This document shows, piece after piece, positions 40,399 through 49,830 of a stretch of 64,000 nucleotides of DNA. The DNA comes from Eikenella glucosivorans (GTDB lineage Bacteria; Pseudomonadota; Gammaproteobacteria; Burkholderiales; Neisseriaceae), in contig NZ_JACSGR010000003.1 of the NCBI RefSeq assembly GCF_016025525.2, positions 1 through 64,000 on the forward strand, in the 5' to 3' direction. A program made the position numbers and the translations under genes. Position 1 is the first letter of the stretch. Each line of letters starts with the position of its first letter. The notes under the pieces are model-generated. The model ran no database searches, had not been told where the DNA came from, and saw only the letters and a list, made by a program, of their open reading frames with translations.

Positions 40399-42096
40399 CT
40401 AGATGGCTTCCCAATGTTCGATGTGCAGCTGCAATTCGCATTGGTTGCGCCACTGGTTGGCCACCGGGCGGTACACGGTGCGGATTTTGGCCGGTAGCTC
40501 GTCGGTACAGCGGAAAAACATGGCCTCCACCACCCGCCCGCCGCAGTTCAGGCCGGCTTTTTTGTGCCCGTTGCCTACGATGCGCTGCCACAATACTTCG
40601 AACTGGTTGTGGAAGCTGGGAGGTTGGAAGCCGTGCCCCCATACTTGCCGGGACAGGGTTTCCGCTGTTTGCAGCGAGAGTTCGTTCGGGTTGAGGCTGC
40701 CGTCGGTGAGGAAGGTGCGGGTAAGCGCGTCTTGGTCTAACACCTCGGCCAGCAGGGTTTCAAAGGCTACCTGAAAATCTGGGAAGGCCTGTTCGCGAAT
40801 GCTGAGGCCGGCTGCCATGGCGTGCCCGCCGAATTGCAGGATAAGGTCGGGATGGCGTTTGGACAGTAAGTCGATGGCATCGCGCAGGTGCAGGCCGGGG
40901 ATCGAGCGGCCGGAGCCGCGCAGCTCGCCGTTGCCTGCGGGGGCGAATACGATGGCCGGGCGGTGGAAACGGTCTTTGAGCCGGCCGGCCACGATGCCGA
41001 TGACACCCTGATGCCAACCGGAATGGAAGGCGGTGATGCCCAAGCTGTTGCCGATAATGATCTGGTCGGCCAGCGCCACGGCTTCTTGCAGCATGGATTG
41101 CTCGATGTCTTGGCGCGCACGGTTGAGTTCGTTGAGCTGTTCGGCCAGCGCGGCGGCTTCACCGGGGTCGTCGGCCAGGAGGCAGGCGATGCCGATGTCC
41201 ATTTTTTCCAGCCGACCGGCGGCGTTGATGCGCGGGCCGATGGCGAAGCCCAAGTCGAAAGGTTTGGCTTCCCGCATATCGCGTTTGGCTACCTGAAAAA
41301 GCGATCGGATGCCGATTCGGGTTTTGCCGGCACGCATGCGCTTGATGCCCTGTGTAACCAAAATGCGGTTGTTGTGATCCAGCGTCACCACATCGGCCAC
41401 GGTGCCCAATGCGACCAAGTCGAGCAAGTCGGCCAGATTGGGCTCAGGCAGCCTACCGGGGGCAAACCATTGTTGTGCACGCAAATGCGCGCGCAAGGCC
41501 ATCAACACATAGAAAATCACGCCTACGCCGGCTAGGTTTTTGCTGGCAAAATCGCAGCCGGGCTGGTTGGGATTGACGATGATGCAGTCGGGCAATTCGT
41601 CGGACGGCAGGTGGTGGTCGGTAATGATCACGTCCATACTCAGCTCTTTGGCGCGCACCACGCCTGCCGCGCTGGACATACCGTTATCCACGGTGAGTAG
41701 CAGCTGTGTGCCGCGTTGGGCGGCCAAGTCGGCCAAGAGCGGAGTCAGCCCGTAGCCGTGTTTAAAACGGTTCGGCACCAAAAAATCAACGTGTGCCCCC
41801 ATGCGGCGCAACCCCAAGACCCCGACCGAGCAGGCAGTGGCGCCGTCCACATCATAATCGGCAATAATCAGGATGCGTTCTTGCCGGCGGATGGCCTGCA
41901 TCAAACGGTTGGTGGCGGCGTCGATGTTTTTCAGCGATTGGAACGGCAACAGGCTGGCCAAATCGGTGTGCAGTTCGTTTGGGGAGTGGACGTTGCGGGA
42001 GGCGAATAAACGGGCGAGCAGCGGTGGCGTGCCGGCATCCAGCAAAAGTTGTTCTGCTTGGGTGTCGGGTTGGCGTGTGCGGATAAGGGCGGTCAT
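40399..42096 (-). CDS. recJ: Single-stranded-DNA-specific exonuclease RecJ
   Basis: From the ATG at 42096 (MTALIRTRQP) the protein has 565 residues; an upstream ATG at 42129 would add 11. The DHH nuclease motifs are LIIADYDVDGATA, DNGMSSAAGV, ITDHHLPSDELPDC and VALGTVADVV, followed by the DHHA1 phrase GGHAMAAGLSI. RecJ degrades single strands 5' to 3' in recombination and mismatch repair, and it is also relevant to pilin variation in Neisseria. DUS are translated as FQVA within the protein. It stands alone upstream of the tRNA genes. Confidence 0.94.
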   Translation of the reverse strand: MTALIRTRQPDTQAEQLLLDAGTPPLLARLFASRNVHSPNELHTDLASLLPFQSLKNIDAATNRLMQAIRRQERILIIADYDVDGATACSVGVLGLRRMGAHVDFLVPNRFKHGYGLTPLLADLAAQRGTQLLLTVDNGMSSAAGVVRAKELSMDVIITDHHLPSDELPDCIIVNPNQPGCDFASKNLAGVGVIFYVLMALRAHLRAQQWFAPGRLPEPNLADLLDLVALGTVADVVTLDHNNRILVTQGIKRMRAGKTRIGIRSLFQVAKRDMREAKPFDLGFAIGPRINAAGRLEKMDIGIACLLADDPGEAAALAEQLNELNRARQDIEQSMLQEAVALADQIIIGNSLGITAFHSGWHQGVIGIVAGRLKDRFHRPAIVFAPAGNGELRGSGRSIPGLHLRDAIDLLSKRHPDLILQFGGHAMAAGLSIREQAFPDFQVAFETLLAEVLDQDALTRTFLTDGSLNPNELSLQTAETLSRQVWGHGFQPPSFHNQFEVLWQRIVGNGHKKAGLNCGGRVVEAMFFRCTDELPAKIRTVYRPVANQWRNQCELQLHIEHWEAI

Positions 42097-42197
42097 AAAA
42101 AGGGATGGTGCTAAATTCAAGCAGTTCATTATACCGCAAATGACAACTTGGGATGGTTGGCCGGATGGTTGTGGCTGAAAGTGGATAAAAGTTTTTT

Positions 42198-42211
42198 ATG
42201 TTTTAAAACAT
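42198..42211. promoter_or_regulatory. 14-bp perfect palindrome upstream of tRNA genes
   Basis: ATGTTTTAAAACAT lies in the recJ/tRNA spacer, about 40 bp upstream of the tRNA -35 box. It may be an operator or simply an AT-rich upstream element; no regulator is implied. Confidence 0.3.
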
Positions 42212-42251
42212 GAATGTGGGAAGATCTGGCTAAAATTTTTCCTGCCGAGGC

Positions 42252-42280
42252 TTGCGCTTGGATGGATTATTTGGTTTAAT
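42252..42280 (+). promoter_or_regulatory. Candidate sigma-70 promoter for the tRNA genes
   Basis: TTGCGC (42252-42257), 17 bp, TTTAAT (42275-42280). Transcription would begin about 25 bp before tRNA-Val. Confidence 0.5.
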
Positions 42281-42312
42281 GCGCACCTTCTTAGTGCAGT
42301 GCACAAGAACAC

Positions 42313-42388
42313 GGGTGATTAGCTCAGTTGGTAGAGCGTCTGCCTTACAAGCAGAATGTCGGCGGTTCGACTCCGTCATCACCCACCA
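42313..42388 (+). tRNA. tRNA-Val (anticodon TAC)
   Basis: Full cloverleaf: acceptor GGGTGAT paired with ATCACCC, D-loop AGCTCAGTTGGTAGAGC, anticodon loop CTTACAA, T-loop GGTTCGACTCC and an encoded CCA end. It is the first of two tRNA genes 13 bp apart. Confidence 0.97.
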
Positions 42389-42401
42389 TTTTTTTGCGCG
42401 C

Positions 42402-42478
42402 GCGGTGGTAGCTCAGTTGGTTAGAGTACCGGCCTGTCACGCCGGTGGTCGCGGGTTCGAGTCCCGTCCACCGCGCCA
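42402..42478 (+). tRNA. tRNA-Asp (anticodon GTC)
   Basis: Acceptor GCGGTGG pairs with CCACCGC, the anticodon stem-loop is CCGGCCTGTCACGCCGG with GTC, the T-loop is GGGTTCGAGTCCC, and the discriminator G is followed by an encoded CCA. It is co-transcribed with tRNA-Val. Confidence 0.97.
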
Positions 42479-42486
42479 CACAAAAC

Positions 42487-42518
42487 AAAGCCCTTCTGCT
42501 GAAAAGCAGGAGGGCTTT
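42487..42518 (+). terminator. Terminator of the tRNA operon
   Basis: AAAGCCCTTCTGCT, loop GAAA, AGCAGGAGGGCTTT: a 14-bp stem with one wobble pair, 8 bp after tRNA-Asp. Confidence 0.85.
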
Positions 42519-42647
42519 AACATTTCCTGCCAGCCGTGTAAAAACAAATTGATTTTGTGGTATATTCGTCCGGTTTATCAGGGTTGTGGAAAAAAGCCGT
42601 TTTCTTCCGAATAACCCGAGTTTTCAACCAACTTCAGGAGCTGTGTA

Positions 42648-44042
42648 ATGGAATTCCGTATTGAAAAAGATACCATGGGCGAAGTGCAGGTGCCGGCCGG
42701 GCGCTATTGGGGCGCGCAGACCGAGCGTTCGCGCAACAACTTCAAAATCGGCCCGGCTGCCTCCATGCCGCAGGAAATTATTGAAGCGTTTGCTTATTTG
42801 AAGAAAGCTGCCGCCTTTGCCAATGCCGATTTGGGCGTACTGCCGGGGGAGAAGCGCGATTTGATTGCCGCCGCCTGTGATGAAATTCTGGCACACAAAT
42901 TGGATGAGGAATTCCCGCTGGTGATCTGGCAGACCGGTTCCGGCACGCAGTCCAATATGAATTTGAACGAAGTGATTTCCAACCGCGCCCATGTGCTCAA
43001 CGGCGGCAAGCTGGGCGAGAAGAGCATCATCCACCCGAATGACGACGTGAACAAATCGCAGTCATCCAACGATACCTATCCCACCGCCATGCACATCGCT
43101 GCCTACCAGAAAGTGGTGCGGCACACCCTGCCCGCGGTAAAGCGCCTGCAGCAGACTTTTGCCGCCAAAGCCGCCGAGTTTGCGCAGGTGGTGAAAATCG
43201 GGCGCACGCATTTGATGGATGCCACCCCGCTGACTTTGGGGCAGGAATTTTCCGCCTATGCCGCACAGCTCGCCTTCGGCATCCGTGCGCTGGAAAACAC
43301 CCTGCCGCATCTGGCCGAGCTCGCCTTGGGCGGCACCGCCGTCGGCACCGGCCTGAACACGCCCAAGGGCTACGATGTTCAGGTAGCCTCCTACATCGCC
43401 AAGTTTACTGGCCTGCCTTTCGTGACCGCGCCGAACAAATTCGAAGCGCTGGCCGCGCACGACGCCTTCGTGGAAACCCACGGCGCGCTCAAGCAGCTGG
43501 CCGTGTCGCTGTATAAAATTGCCAACGACATCCGCCTGCTGGCTTCCGGCCCGCGTTCCGGCATCGGCGAAATCCTGATTCCCGAAAACGAGCCCGGCTC
43601 CTCCATCATGCCCGGTAAGGTGAACCCGACCCAATGCGAGGCGCTGACCATGGTGTGCGCCCAAGTGTTGGGCAACGACACCGCTATTTCTTTTGCCGGC
43701 ACGCAGGGGCATTTCCAGCTCAATGTGTTCAAACCGGTGATGGCGGCCAATTTCCTGCAATCGGCGCAGCTCTTGGCCGACGCCTGCATTTCGTTTGACG
43801 AGCACTGTGCCGCCGGCATCGAGCCGAACCTGCCGCGCATCCAGATGCAGCTCGACAATTCGCTGATGCTGGTCACCGCGCTGAACACCAAAATCGGCTA
43901 CGAAAACGCCGCCAAAATCGCTAAAGCGGCGCACAAAAACGGCACCACGCTGCGCGAAGAGGCGGTGAAATCCGGCCTGCTCACGGCCGAACAGTTCGAC
44001 GAATGGGTGCGCCCGGCCGATATGGTGGGCAGCCTGAAGTGA
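42648..44042 (+). CDS. fumC: Fumarate hydratase, class II
   Basis: This 464-residue iron-independent fumarase interconverts fumarate and malate in the TCA cycle. Motifs are TGSGTQSNMNLNEVI near residue 96, the helix with SSNDTYPTAMH near 138 and the flexible signature loop GSSIMPGKVNPTQCEA near 318. The start follows TCAGGAG, a strong ribosome site. A DUS inside the coding region (43376-43388) is translated as VQVASYIAK. It is a single gene, ended by DUS pairs. Confidence 0.96.
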   Translation: MEFRIEKDTMGEVQVPAGRYWGAQTERSRNNFKIGPAASMPQEIIEAFAYLKKAAAFANADLGVLPGEKRDLIAAACDEILAHKLDEEFPLVIWQTGSGTQSNMNLNEVISNRAHVLNGGKLGEKSIIHPNDDVNKSQSSNDTYPTAMHIAAYQKVVRHTLPAVKRLQQTFAAKAAEFAQVVKIGRTHLMDATPLTLGQEFSAYAAQLAFGIRALENTLPHLAELALGGTAVGTGLNTPKGYDVQVASYIAKFTGLPFVTAPNKFEALAAHDAFVETHGALKQLAVSLYKIANDIRLLASGPRSGIGEILIPENEPGSSIMPGKVNPTQCEALTMVCAQVLGNDTAISFAGTQGHFQLNVFKPVMAANFLQSAQLLADACISFDEHCAAGIEPNLPRIQMQLDNSLMLVTALNTKIGYENAAKIAKAAHKNGTTLREEAVKSGLLTAEQFDEWVRPADMVGSLK

Positions 44043-44127
44043 GCCTGATATCGGATTGACGCGGCATGGTGCCGCCAAACAAGCGCATGCTGGAAACGGT
44101 ATGCGCTTTTGTGTTGGCTGGGGAAAG

Positions 44128-44167
44128 AGGCTACCTGAAAAATGGCGGGGGTGTTTTCAGGTAGCCT
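44128..44167. terminator. Inverted DUS pair downstream of fumC
   Basis: AGGCTACCTGAAAA and its complement flank a short loop. A second pair follows at 44231-44275. Confidence 0.65.
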
Positions 44168-44230
44168 TCTGAGTAGCTTGGAGCGAATGTTTCATGCGGT
44201 ATGGCTTCTGCGATTTTCTGTGGGCGACAA

Positions 44231-44275
44231 AAAGGCTACCTGAAAAATTCCTGCTGAGGTTTTCAGGTAGCCTTT
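44231..44275. terminator. Inverted DUS pair downstream of lpxA
   Basis: AAAAGGCTACCTGAAAA and its complement with a loop of about 11 bp. It lies 19 bp beyond the lpxA stop and ends the envelope operon on the minus strand. Confidence 0.7.
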
Positions 44276-44293
44276 TGCTTGTTTGCCGACAAT

Positions 44294-45070
44294 TTAACGG
44301 ATGATGCTGCGGCGGGAGTCGGCGAGAAAGTCGTTGAGGATGGCCAGCTCGGGGGCACCGGCGGCGGCTTCGGCGATTTGGCGGCGGGCTTCTTCGAGCG
44401 GCAGGCCTTGCCGGTAGAGGGTTTTGTAGGCGTTTTTCACGTTGGCGATCTGCTCGGGGGAAAAGCCGTTGCGGCGCATGCCTTCGCTGTTGATGCCGGC
44501 GGGCTCGGCGCGGTAGCCGGCGGCCATGAAATAGGGCGGCACGTCTTTGTGTACGCCGGCGGCAAAGGCGGTCATGGCGTAGGGGCCGATTTGGCAGAAT
44601 TGGAACACGAGGGTGTAGCCGCCGAGTACGACGTAGTCGCCGATGGTTACGTGGCCGGCAAGGGAGGCGTTGTTGGCGAAGATGGTGTGGCTGCCGATCA
44701 CGCAGTCGTGGGCGAGGTGGCAGTAGGCCATGATCCAGTTGTCGTCGCCGATGCGGGTTTCGCCGATGCCGGTAACGGTGCCGAGGTTGAAGGTGGTGAA
44801 TTCGCGGATGGTGTTGCCGTTGCCGATGACGAGGCGGGTGGGCTCGCCCTGGTATTTTTTGTCTTGCGGGATTTCGCCGAGGCTGGCGAATTGGAAGATG
44901 CGGTTGTGCTCGCCGATGGTGGTGTGGCCGTTGATGACGACGTGCGGGCCGATTTCGGTGCCGGTGCCGATTTGCACGTTGGGCCCGATCACGCTGTAAG
45001 CGCCGACTTTGACGCTGCTGTCGAGCTGGGCTTGGGGGTCGATAATCGCGGTGGGGTGGATTAGGGACAT
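44294..45070 (-). CDS. lpxA: UDP-N-acetylglucosamine acyltransferase LpxA
   Basis: This 258-residue left-handed beta-helix enzyme carries out the first step of lipid A synthesis. Hexapeptide repeats run from IHPTAIIDPQAQL onward. The catalytic-histidine region is MAYCHLAHDCVIGSHTIFANNASLAGHV, and GVHKDVPPYFMAAG follows. It is the last gene of the envelope cluster; two DUS lie in the 163-bp gap after fabZ. lpxB, often next, is absent from this position. Confidence 0.96.
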   Translation of the reverse strand: MSLIHPTAIIDPQAQLDSSVKVGAYSVIGPNVQIGTGTEIGPHVVINGHTTIGEHNRIFQFASLGEIPQDKKYQGEPTRLVIGNGNTIREFTTFNLGTVTGIGETRIGDDNWIMAYCHLAHDCVIGSHTIFANNASLAGHVTIGDYVVLGGYTLVFQFCQIGPYAMTAFAAGVHKDVPPYFMAAGYRAEPAGINSEGMRRNGFSPEQIANVKNAYKTLYRQGLPLEEARRQIAEAAAGAPELAILNDFLADSRRSIIR

Positions 45071-45233
45071 GGGTTTTCCTTGATGGGGCGGCGGGCGGGG
45101 AGGCTACCTGAAAATGCGGCCGGAAGGCCGCCGCAAGGCTGAAGCGGGGGCTCCGGAGGGGCAGGCGGGATTCCTGCCTGCCCGCCGATACGGCAGCCGC
45201 CGAAGCGGCAGAGGCTACCTGAAAAATACGGGC

Positions 45234-45698
45234 TTATCTGTCCACCGCGCGTTTGGCACACATGATCACGGCTTCGGCGGCCACTTGGCCGTCCACGGTA
45301 GCGGTGGCTTTGAATTTGCCGATGTCGCGCTTGTGGGTGATCACGTCCAGGTGGATTTGCAGCTGGTCGCCGGGCACGACTTGGCGTTTGAAGCGGGCGC
45401 TGTCGATGCCGACGAAGAAGTAGATTTCGTTTTCCTGGCGTTCGCCGCGGCTGAGGATGGCGAGCACGCCGGCGGCCTGCGCCATGGCTTCAATCACCAA
45501 CACGCCGGGCATCACGGGGAAATCGGGGAAGTGGCCTTCAAAAAACGGCTCGTTAATGGAAACGTTTTTGATGGCGGTAAGGCTTTTTTCTTTTTCAAAG
45601 CCGATCACGCGGTCGAGCAGGAGGAAGGGATAGCGGTGCGGCAGCAGGCGTTGCAGGGTGCGCACGTCTAGCGGCAGTTCGATGGATTCTAATTGCAT
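45234..45698 (-). CDS. fabZ: 3-hydroxyacyl-ACP dehydratase FabZ
   Basis: This 154-residue hot-dog-fold enzyme dehydrates 3-hydroxyacyl-ACP in type II fatty acid synthesis. LLPHRYPFLLLDRV comes first, then the catalytic His segment FFEGHFPDFPVMPGVLVIEAMAQAAG. It starts one base after the lpxD stop. Lying with lpxD and lpxA, it sits at the branch point between fatty acid and lipid A synthesis, both of which use 3-hydroxyacyl-ACP. Confidence 0.97.
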   Translation of the reverse strand: MQLESIELPLDVRTLQRLLPHRYPFLLLDRVIGFEKEKSLTAIKNVSINEPFFEGHFPDFPVMPGVLVIEAMAQAAGVLAILSRGERQENEIYFFVGIDSARFKRQVVPGDQLQIHLDVITHKRDIGKFKATATVDGQVAAEAVIMCAKRAVDR

Positions 45699-45699
45699 T

Positions 45700-46728
45700 T
45701 TATTGTTCCTTAAGGGTTTTAACTGTGTTTTCCAAATCTTTCACGCGGCGGTGCAGCTCATTCAGGTGGCGCAGGTGCACGGCGTTTTTCACCCAATCGC
45801 GGTGGGTTTGCAGCGGGTAGGAGCTGGCGTAGTAGTTCGGCTCGCTGATGGAGGCGGCCACCAGGGTGCCGCCGCCGATAAAGGTTTTGTCGGCCACTTT
45901 GATGTGCCCGACAAACATGGCGGCACCGCCGATTTGGCAGTAGGCGCCGATGTGGGTGCTGCCGGCGATGCCCACGCAGGCGGCAATGGCGGTGTGCGCA
46001 CCGATGTGCACATTGTGGGCGATTTGCACCAGGTTGTCGATTTTGGCGCCTTCGGCAATCACGGTGCTTTCGATGGCGCCGCGGTCGATGGTGGTGTTGG
46101 CGCCGATTTCCACGTCGTTGCCGATGGTCACACTGCCCACCTGCGGGATTTTGTACCAATGGTCTTGCGCCCAGGCGTTGCCAAAGCCGTCGGCGCCGAT
46201 GACGGTGCCGGAGTGGATTTCCACGCGGTCGCCGAGGGAGCAGCCGGCATACACGGTCACATTCGGATGCAGGACGACCTGCCTGCCCAGCACACAGTCG
46301 GCCTCCACCACGCAGTTGGCCAGGATGCGGCAGCCTTCGCCCAACACGGTGCGCTCGCCGATGTAGGCGTTGGCGCCGATTTCGCAGCTGGCGGGCACGA
46401 CGGCGCTGGCTTCCACCACGGCACTGGGGTGGATGCCGGGTTTGGGCAAGGGCGCGGGGTGGAACAGGCGGGCGGTTTGAGCGAAATAGAGCTGTGGGTT
46501 ATCGCACACAATGAGGTTGCGGCCGGGCAGTTTATCGGCCAGCTTGCCGTGCACAATCAGGGCGCCGGCTTGGCTGGCGAGGGCTTCGGGCAGGTGTTTG
46601 GCGTGAGCCACGAAGCTGATGCTGTCGGCCTGCGCGGCATGCAGCGGCGCGATGCGGCTGACGGTGATGTCTTGCCCTGCGATATGGCCGCCCAGTGCGG
46701 CGGTGAGGTCGGAAAGCTGTTTCTGCAT
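45700..46728 (-). CDS. lpxD: UDP-3-O-(3-hydroxyacyl)glucosamine N-acyltransferase LpxD
   Basis: This 342-residue enzyme has an N-terminal uridine-binding domain (about 1-100) and a hexapeptide-repeat beta-helix (IHPSAVVEASAVVPASCEIG onward). The catalytic-histidine region is NLVQIAHNVHIGAHTAIAA. It adds the N-linked acyl chain in lipid A synthesis. A DUS directly abuts the start (AGGCTACCTGAAA then ATG), so no separate Shine-Dalgarno is seen. The 185-bp gap to skp holds three DUS. Confidence 0.96.
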   Translation of the reverse strand: MQKQLSDLTAALGGHIAGQDITVSRIAPLHAAQADSISFVAHAKHLPEALASQAGALIVHGKLADKLPGRNLIVCDNPQLYFAQTARLFHPAPLPKPGIHPSAVVEASAVVPASCEIGANAYIGERTVLGEGCRILANCVVEADCVLGRQVVLHPNVTVYAGCSLGDRVEIHSGTVIGADGFGNAWAQDHWYKIPQVGSVTIGNDVEIGANTTIDRGAIESTVIAEGAKIDNLVQIAHNVHIGAHTAIAACVGIAGSTHIGAYCQIGGAAMFVGHIKVADKTFIGGGTLVAASISEPNYYASSYPLQTHRDWVKNAVHLRHLNELHRRVKDLENTVKTLKEQ

Positions 46729-46913
46729 TTTCAGGTAGCCTGTGTGGCTGGGTGGTGTTTACCCTGAAGCTGGGTTTCGGTTTGGCAAATGTATTTTCAG
46801 GTAGCCCTTAAGTGCGGGAATGGTTTCCCTTTTGCCAAAACCGGTGTTTGGGCTGGCTTAGGAAGCCGCCACAACGGTTTTAACGGCGTTGGCGCTGCAT
46901 TTTCAGGTAGCCT

Positions 46914-47420
46914 TTATTGGCTGTTGAGGGCGCGGATGACTTCGTCGGTGATGTCGAAACGGCTGTTCACGAAGATGGCGTCCTGGATGATCAGGTCGTA
47001 GCCGTCGCGGCGCGCCAAGTCGGTGATGACGCGGTTGGCGGTTTGCTGCAGGGCGGCGAATTCTTCGTTGCGGCGCAGGTTGTATTCTTCGGTGAGCTGG
47101 GCGGCCTGACGGCGCAGGTTGCGGTCGAGCTCGATCAGCTGCTGCTCGGTGCGGCGGCGTTCGGCGGTGCTCAGGCGGCCTTGGTCGAGGCGGGTTTTGA
47201 GGGCGATGCCTTGGTCGCGCAGCCGTTGCAGGGCTTGCTGGCGGCTGCCGAACTCGCTTTGCAGCGTGGTTTGGATGCGCTGCGCCTGGGTGGATTCCTG
47301 ATACACGCGTTCGGTATCGATGAAGCCGAGCTTCTGCACGCCGTCAGCGGCGGCCGGCAGCGCCAGCAGGGCCGCCATGGCTGCTGCTGCGATGCGGGGG
47401 AGGGTGATCTTCATCGTCAT
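46914..47420 (-). CDS. skp: Periplasmic chaperone Skp/OmpH
   Basis: This 168-residue protein has a signal peptide ending near AAADG. The mature protein has LGFIDTERVYQES, then a long Q/R/L-rich coiled coil (about residues 40-125) that would form the tentacles of the trimer, then RRDGYDLIIQDAIFV. Skp holds unfolded outer-membrane proteins for BamA. Two ATG codons (47420 and 47414) are possible. It starts 7 bp after the bamA stop. Confidence 0.94.
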   Translation of the reverse strand: MTMKITLPRIAAAAMAALLALPAAADGVQKLGFIDTERVYQESTQAQRIQTTLQSEFGSRQQALQRLRDQGIALKTRLDQGRLSTAERRRTEQQLIELDRNLRRQAAQLTEEYNLRRNEEFAALQQTANRVITDLARRDGYDLIIQDAIFVNSRFDITDEVIRALNSQ

Positions 47421-47427
47421 GCCTGCC

Positions 47428-49827
47428 TTAGAAAGTGGTGCCCAGCTGGAACTGGAAGCGCTGGATTTGGTCGTTATCCTCTTTTTTCAGCGGGTGGGCG
47501 AAACTGAATTTCATCGGGCCCAGCGGCGAAATCCAGGTGAGCGCCGCGCCCACGGAATAGCGCAATTCGTTGCTGAAGGTGGAGCGGTGGTCTTGGCTGT
47601 AGTAGCCGTTGGTGCCGTTCGGTTTGGAGGGGCTATAGGCATCGGGGGTGTAGGTTTTGCCGTCCCACACGCTGCCGGCGTCGGCAAACAGGCTCAGGCG
47701 CACGGAGCGCTGGTCTTTCACACCGGGGAAGGGGAAGAGCAGCTCGGCGGAAGCGTAGGCTTTATAGGTGCCGCCGTAATTGACGACGTTTCTGCCGCCG
47801 CTGTAGTTTTCATACACTTTCGGGCCGAGCGAGCCGCTTTCATAACCGCGCACGGAACCCAGACCGCCACCATAGAAGTTGTTGAAGAAGGGCACGGTGG
47901 AGGTGCCGCCGAATTTGCCGGCATAGCCCACTTCACCACCGAGCATCAGGGTGAAGCTCTTGCTTAAGGGGAAGAACCAGCGCTGGTCGTGGGTGAGGAT
48001 GTAGTATTGCAGGTCGCCGCCGGGCAGGCCGAGGTCGGCGTTTACGCTGGTGGTGTAGCCGCGGGTCGGCCACAGGGCGTCGTCGGTTTTGTTGCGGCCC
48101 CAGCCGATGTTGCCTTTGAGCAGCCAGTTTTTCTCGCCGTGCTCTTGGATGAACTGGCGGTAGCGGTAGGGCTGGTTTGCTTCGTCGCCGTGCAGCTTCA
48201 CGGTGAGGTGTTCCACACCGAGGCCGAAGTTCACGCGGTCGTATTCGGTAACCGGCACGCCCATGCGCGCGCCCACGCCGATGCGGGTGGTTTCGTAGTT
48301 GTTCGAGCCGATACTGCTGGAGCTGGATTTGTAGGGCATGAAGCCACGATAGTAGATGTCGTAGCCCAAGCTCACGCCGTCGGGGGTGAAATAGGGGTCG
48401 GTAAACGACAGCGAAGCGGTATTTTGCGTTTTGCCGCGCGCGATGCGGAAGTTGGCGGATTTACCGGTGCCGAACAGGTTGTCCTGCGCTATGCCGGCGG
48501 AGAGCACCAGGCCGGTATCCTGTACCCAGCCGGCAGCCACTTCCACCGAGCCGGTGGAGCGCTCTTTCAGGGATACGTCGATGTCTACCTGGTCGGGCGT
48601 GTCGGGCAGCGGGCGGGTTTCCACTTTCACGTCGTCGAAATAGCCCAATAGCTGGATGCGGTCTTTGGAACGGTTGATTTTGGCCGAGTCGTAGGGAGCG
48701 GCTTCGGTTTGGCGCATTTCACGGCGGATGACCGCATCGCGGGTTTTGTTGTTGCCGGAAATATGAATTTGGTTCACATAGTATTTGCGGCCGGGGTTCA
48801 CCGTGAGTACGAAATCCACGGTGTGGTTGGCCTGGTCGGGCTGCGGCTGCACGCCCACTTGCGCCAGCGCATAGCCGGCCTGGCCCATGCGGTCTTGGAT
48901 GGCCTGCAGGCTGTCCACCATCTGCGAGCGGTTGTAGCGTTTGCCTTCGCGCATTTTCAGCAGGGCTTCCAAATCTTCGCGCGGCACTTCGCGGGAGTCG
49001 CCTTCGATGCGCACTTTTCCCCAGCGGTAGCGTTCGCCTTCATGCACCTTAATCCATAGGGTTTGCCTGGTGCGGTTGTCGTTGTAGCGCACGTCGGCAT
49101 CTTCCACGCGGCCTTCGAAGAAGCCTTCGTTTTGGTAGAAATCGGTGATGGCTTGCAGGTCTTTGCGGAATTGTTCGTCGGAGAAGCGGTCGTCTTTGGA
49201 GAGCCAGCTGAGCATGCCGTGGCGGTCGAGCTTCATCTGGTGGCGCAGGGTGCGGTTGGAGAAATGCCGGTTGCCTTCGAAATCGATTTCTTGAATGCGG
49301 GTGGTGGCGCCTTCGTCGATTTTCAGCGTGATGTCCACGCGGTTGCGCGACAGGCGGGTTACTTCCGGCGTAACGGTGGCGGAGAGTTTGCCTTGGTTGG
49401 CGTATTCCTGCTGCAAGCCGGCCACGGCTTGGTTCAGGATGGCTTGGTTAAACGGCTGCGACTGCCCCAGACCGAAGCTGTCGAGGTTTTTCTTGATGGC
49501 GTCGCTGGGCAGGGTTTTGCCGCCGGTTACGGTGAGGGTGTTGATGATGGGGCGTTCCACCACGGTGAGTAAAACTTGGTTGCCCATGGTTTCCACGCGC
49601 ACGTCGTCGAACAGGCCGGTGGCATACAGGTTTTTGATGATCTGTTCGCCTTCGCCGTCGTTGAAGGTGCTGCCCACTTTCACCGGCAGGTAGCCCAACA
49701 CGGTGGAGGGGTCGGTGCGCTGCAGGCCCTCGATGCGGATGTCTTGGATGGTAAACGGTGCGGCGGCCAGCGCCCAGGAAGACAATCCGGCTGCAAACAA
49801 GGCGAAAGAAAGGTTGTTCAGTTTCAT
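47428..49827 (-). CDS. bamA: Outer membrane protein assembly factor BamA
   Basis: This 799-residue protein (Omp85) has a signal peptide ending AAA-APFT and five POTRA domains (about 23-425). The 16-strand barrel domain follows, with the conserved VRGYESGSLGPKVY loop, and the protein ends in the Phe-terminated signal FQLGTTF. BamA inserts beta-barrel proteins into the outer membrane. It lies 3 bp after rseP and 7 bp before skp, the standard cluster. Confidence 0.97.
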   Translation of the reverse strand: MKLNNLSFALFAAGLSSWALAAAPFTIQDIRIEGLQRTDPSTVLGYLPVKVGSTFNDGEGEQIIKNLYATGLFDDVRVETMGNQVLLTVVERPIINTLTVTGGKTLPSDAIKKNLDSFGLGQSQPFNQAILNQAVAGLQQEYANQGKLSATVTPEVTRLSRNRVDITLKIDEGATTRIQEIDFEGNRHFSNRTLRHQMKLDRHGMLSWLSKDDRFSDEQFRKDLQAITDFYQNEGFFEGRVEDADVRYNDNRTRQTLWIKVHEGERYRWGKVRIEGDSREVPREDLEALLKMREGKRYNRSQMVDSLQAIQDRMGQAGYALAQVGVQPQPDQANHTVDFVLTVNPGRKYYVNQIHISGNNKTRDAVIRREMRQTEAAPYDSAKINRSKDRIQLLGYFDDVKVETRPLPDTPDQVDIDVSLKERSTGSVEVAAGWVQDTGLVLSAGIAQDNLFGTGKSANFRIARGKTQNTASLSFTDPYFTPDGVSLGYDIYYRGFMPYKSSSSSIGSNNYETTRIGVGARMGVPVTEYDRVNFGLGVEHLTVKLHGDEANQPYRYRQFIQEHGEKNWLLKGNIGWGRNKTDDALWPTRGYTTSVNADLGLPGGDLQYYILTHDQRWFFPLSKSFTLMLGGEVGYAGKFGGTSTVPFFNNFYGGGLGSVRGYESGSLGPKVYENYSGGRNVVNYGGTYKAYASAELLFPFPGVKDQRSVRLSLFADAGSVWDGKTYTPDAYSPSKPNGTNGYYSQDHRSTFSNELRYSVGAALTWISPLGPMKFSFAHPLKKEDNDQIQRFQFQLGTTF

Positions 49828-49830
49828 GCT

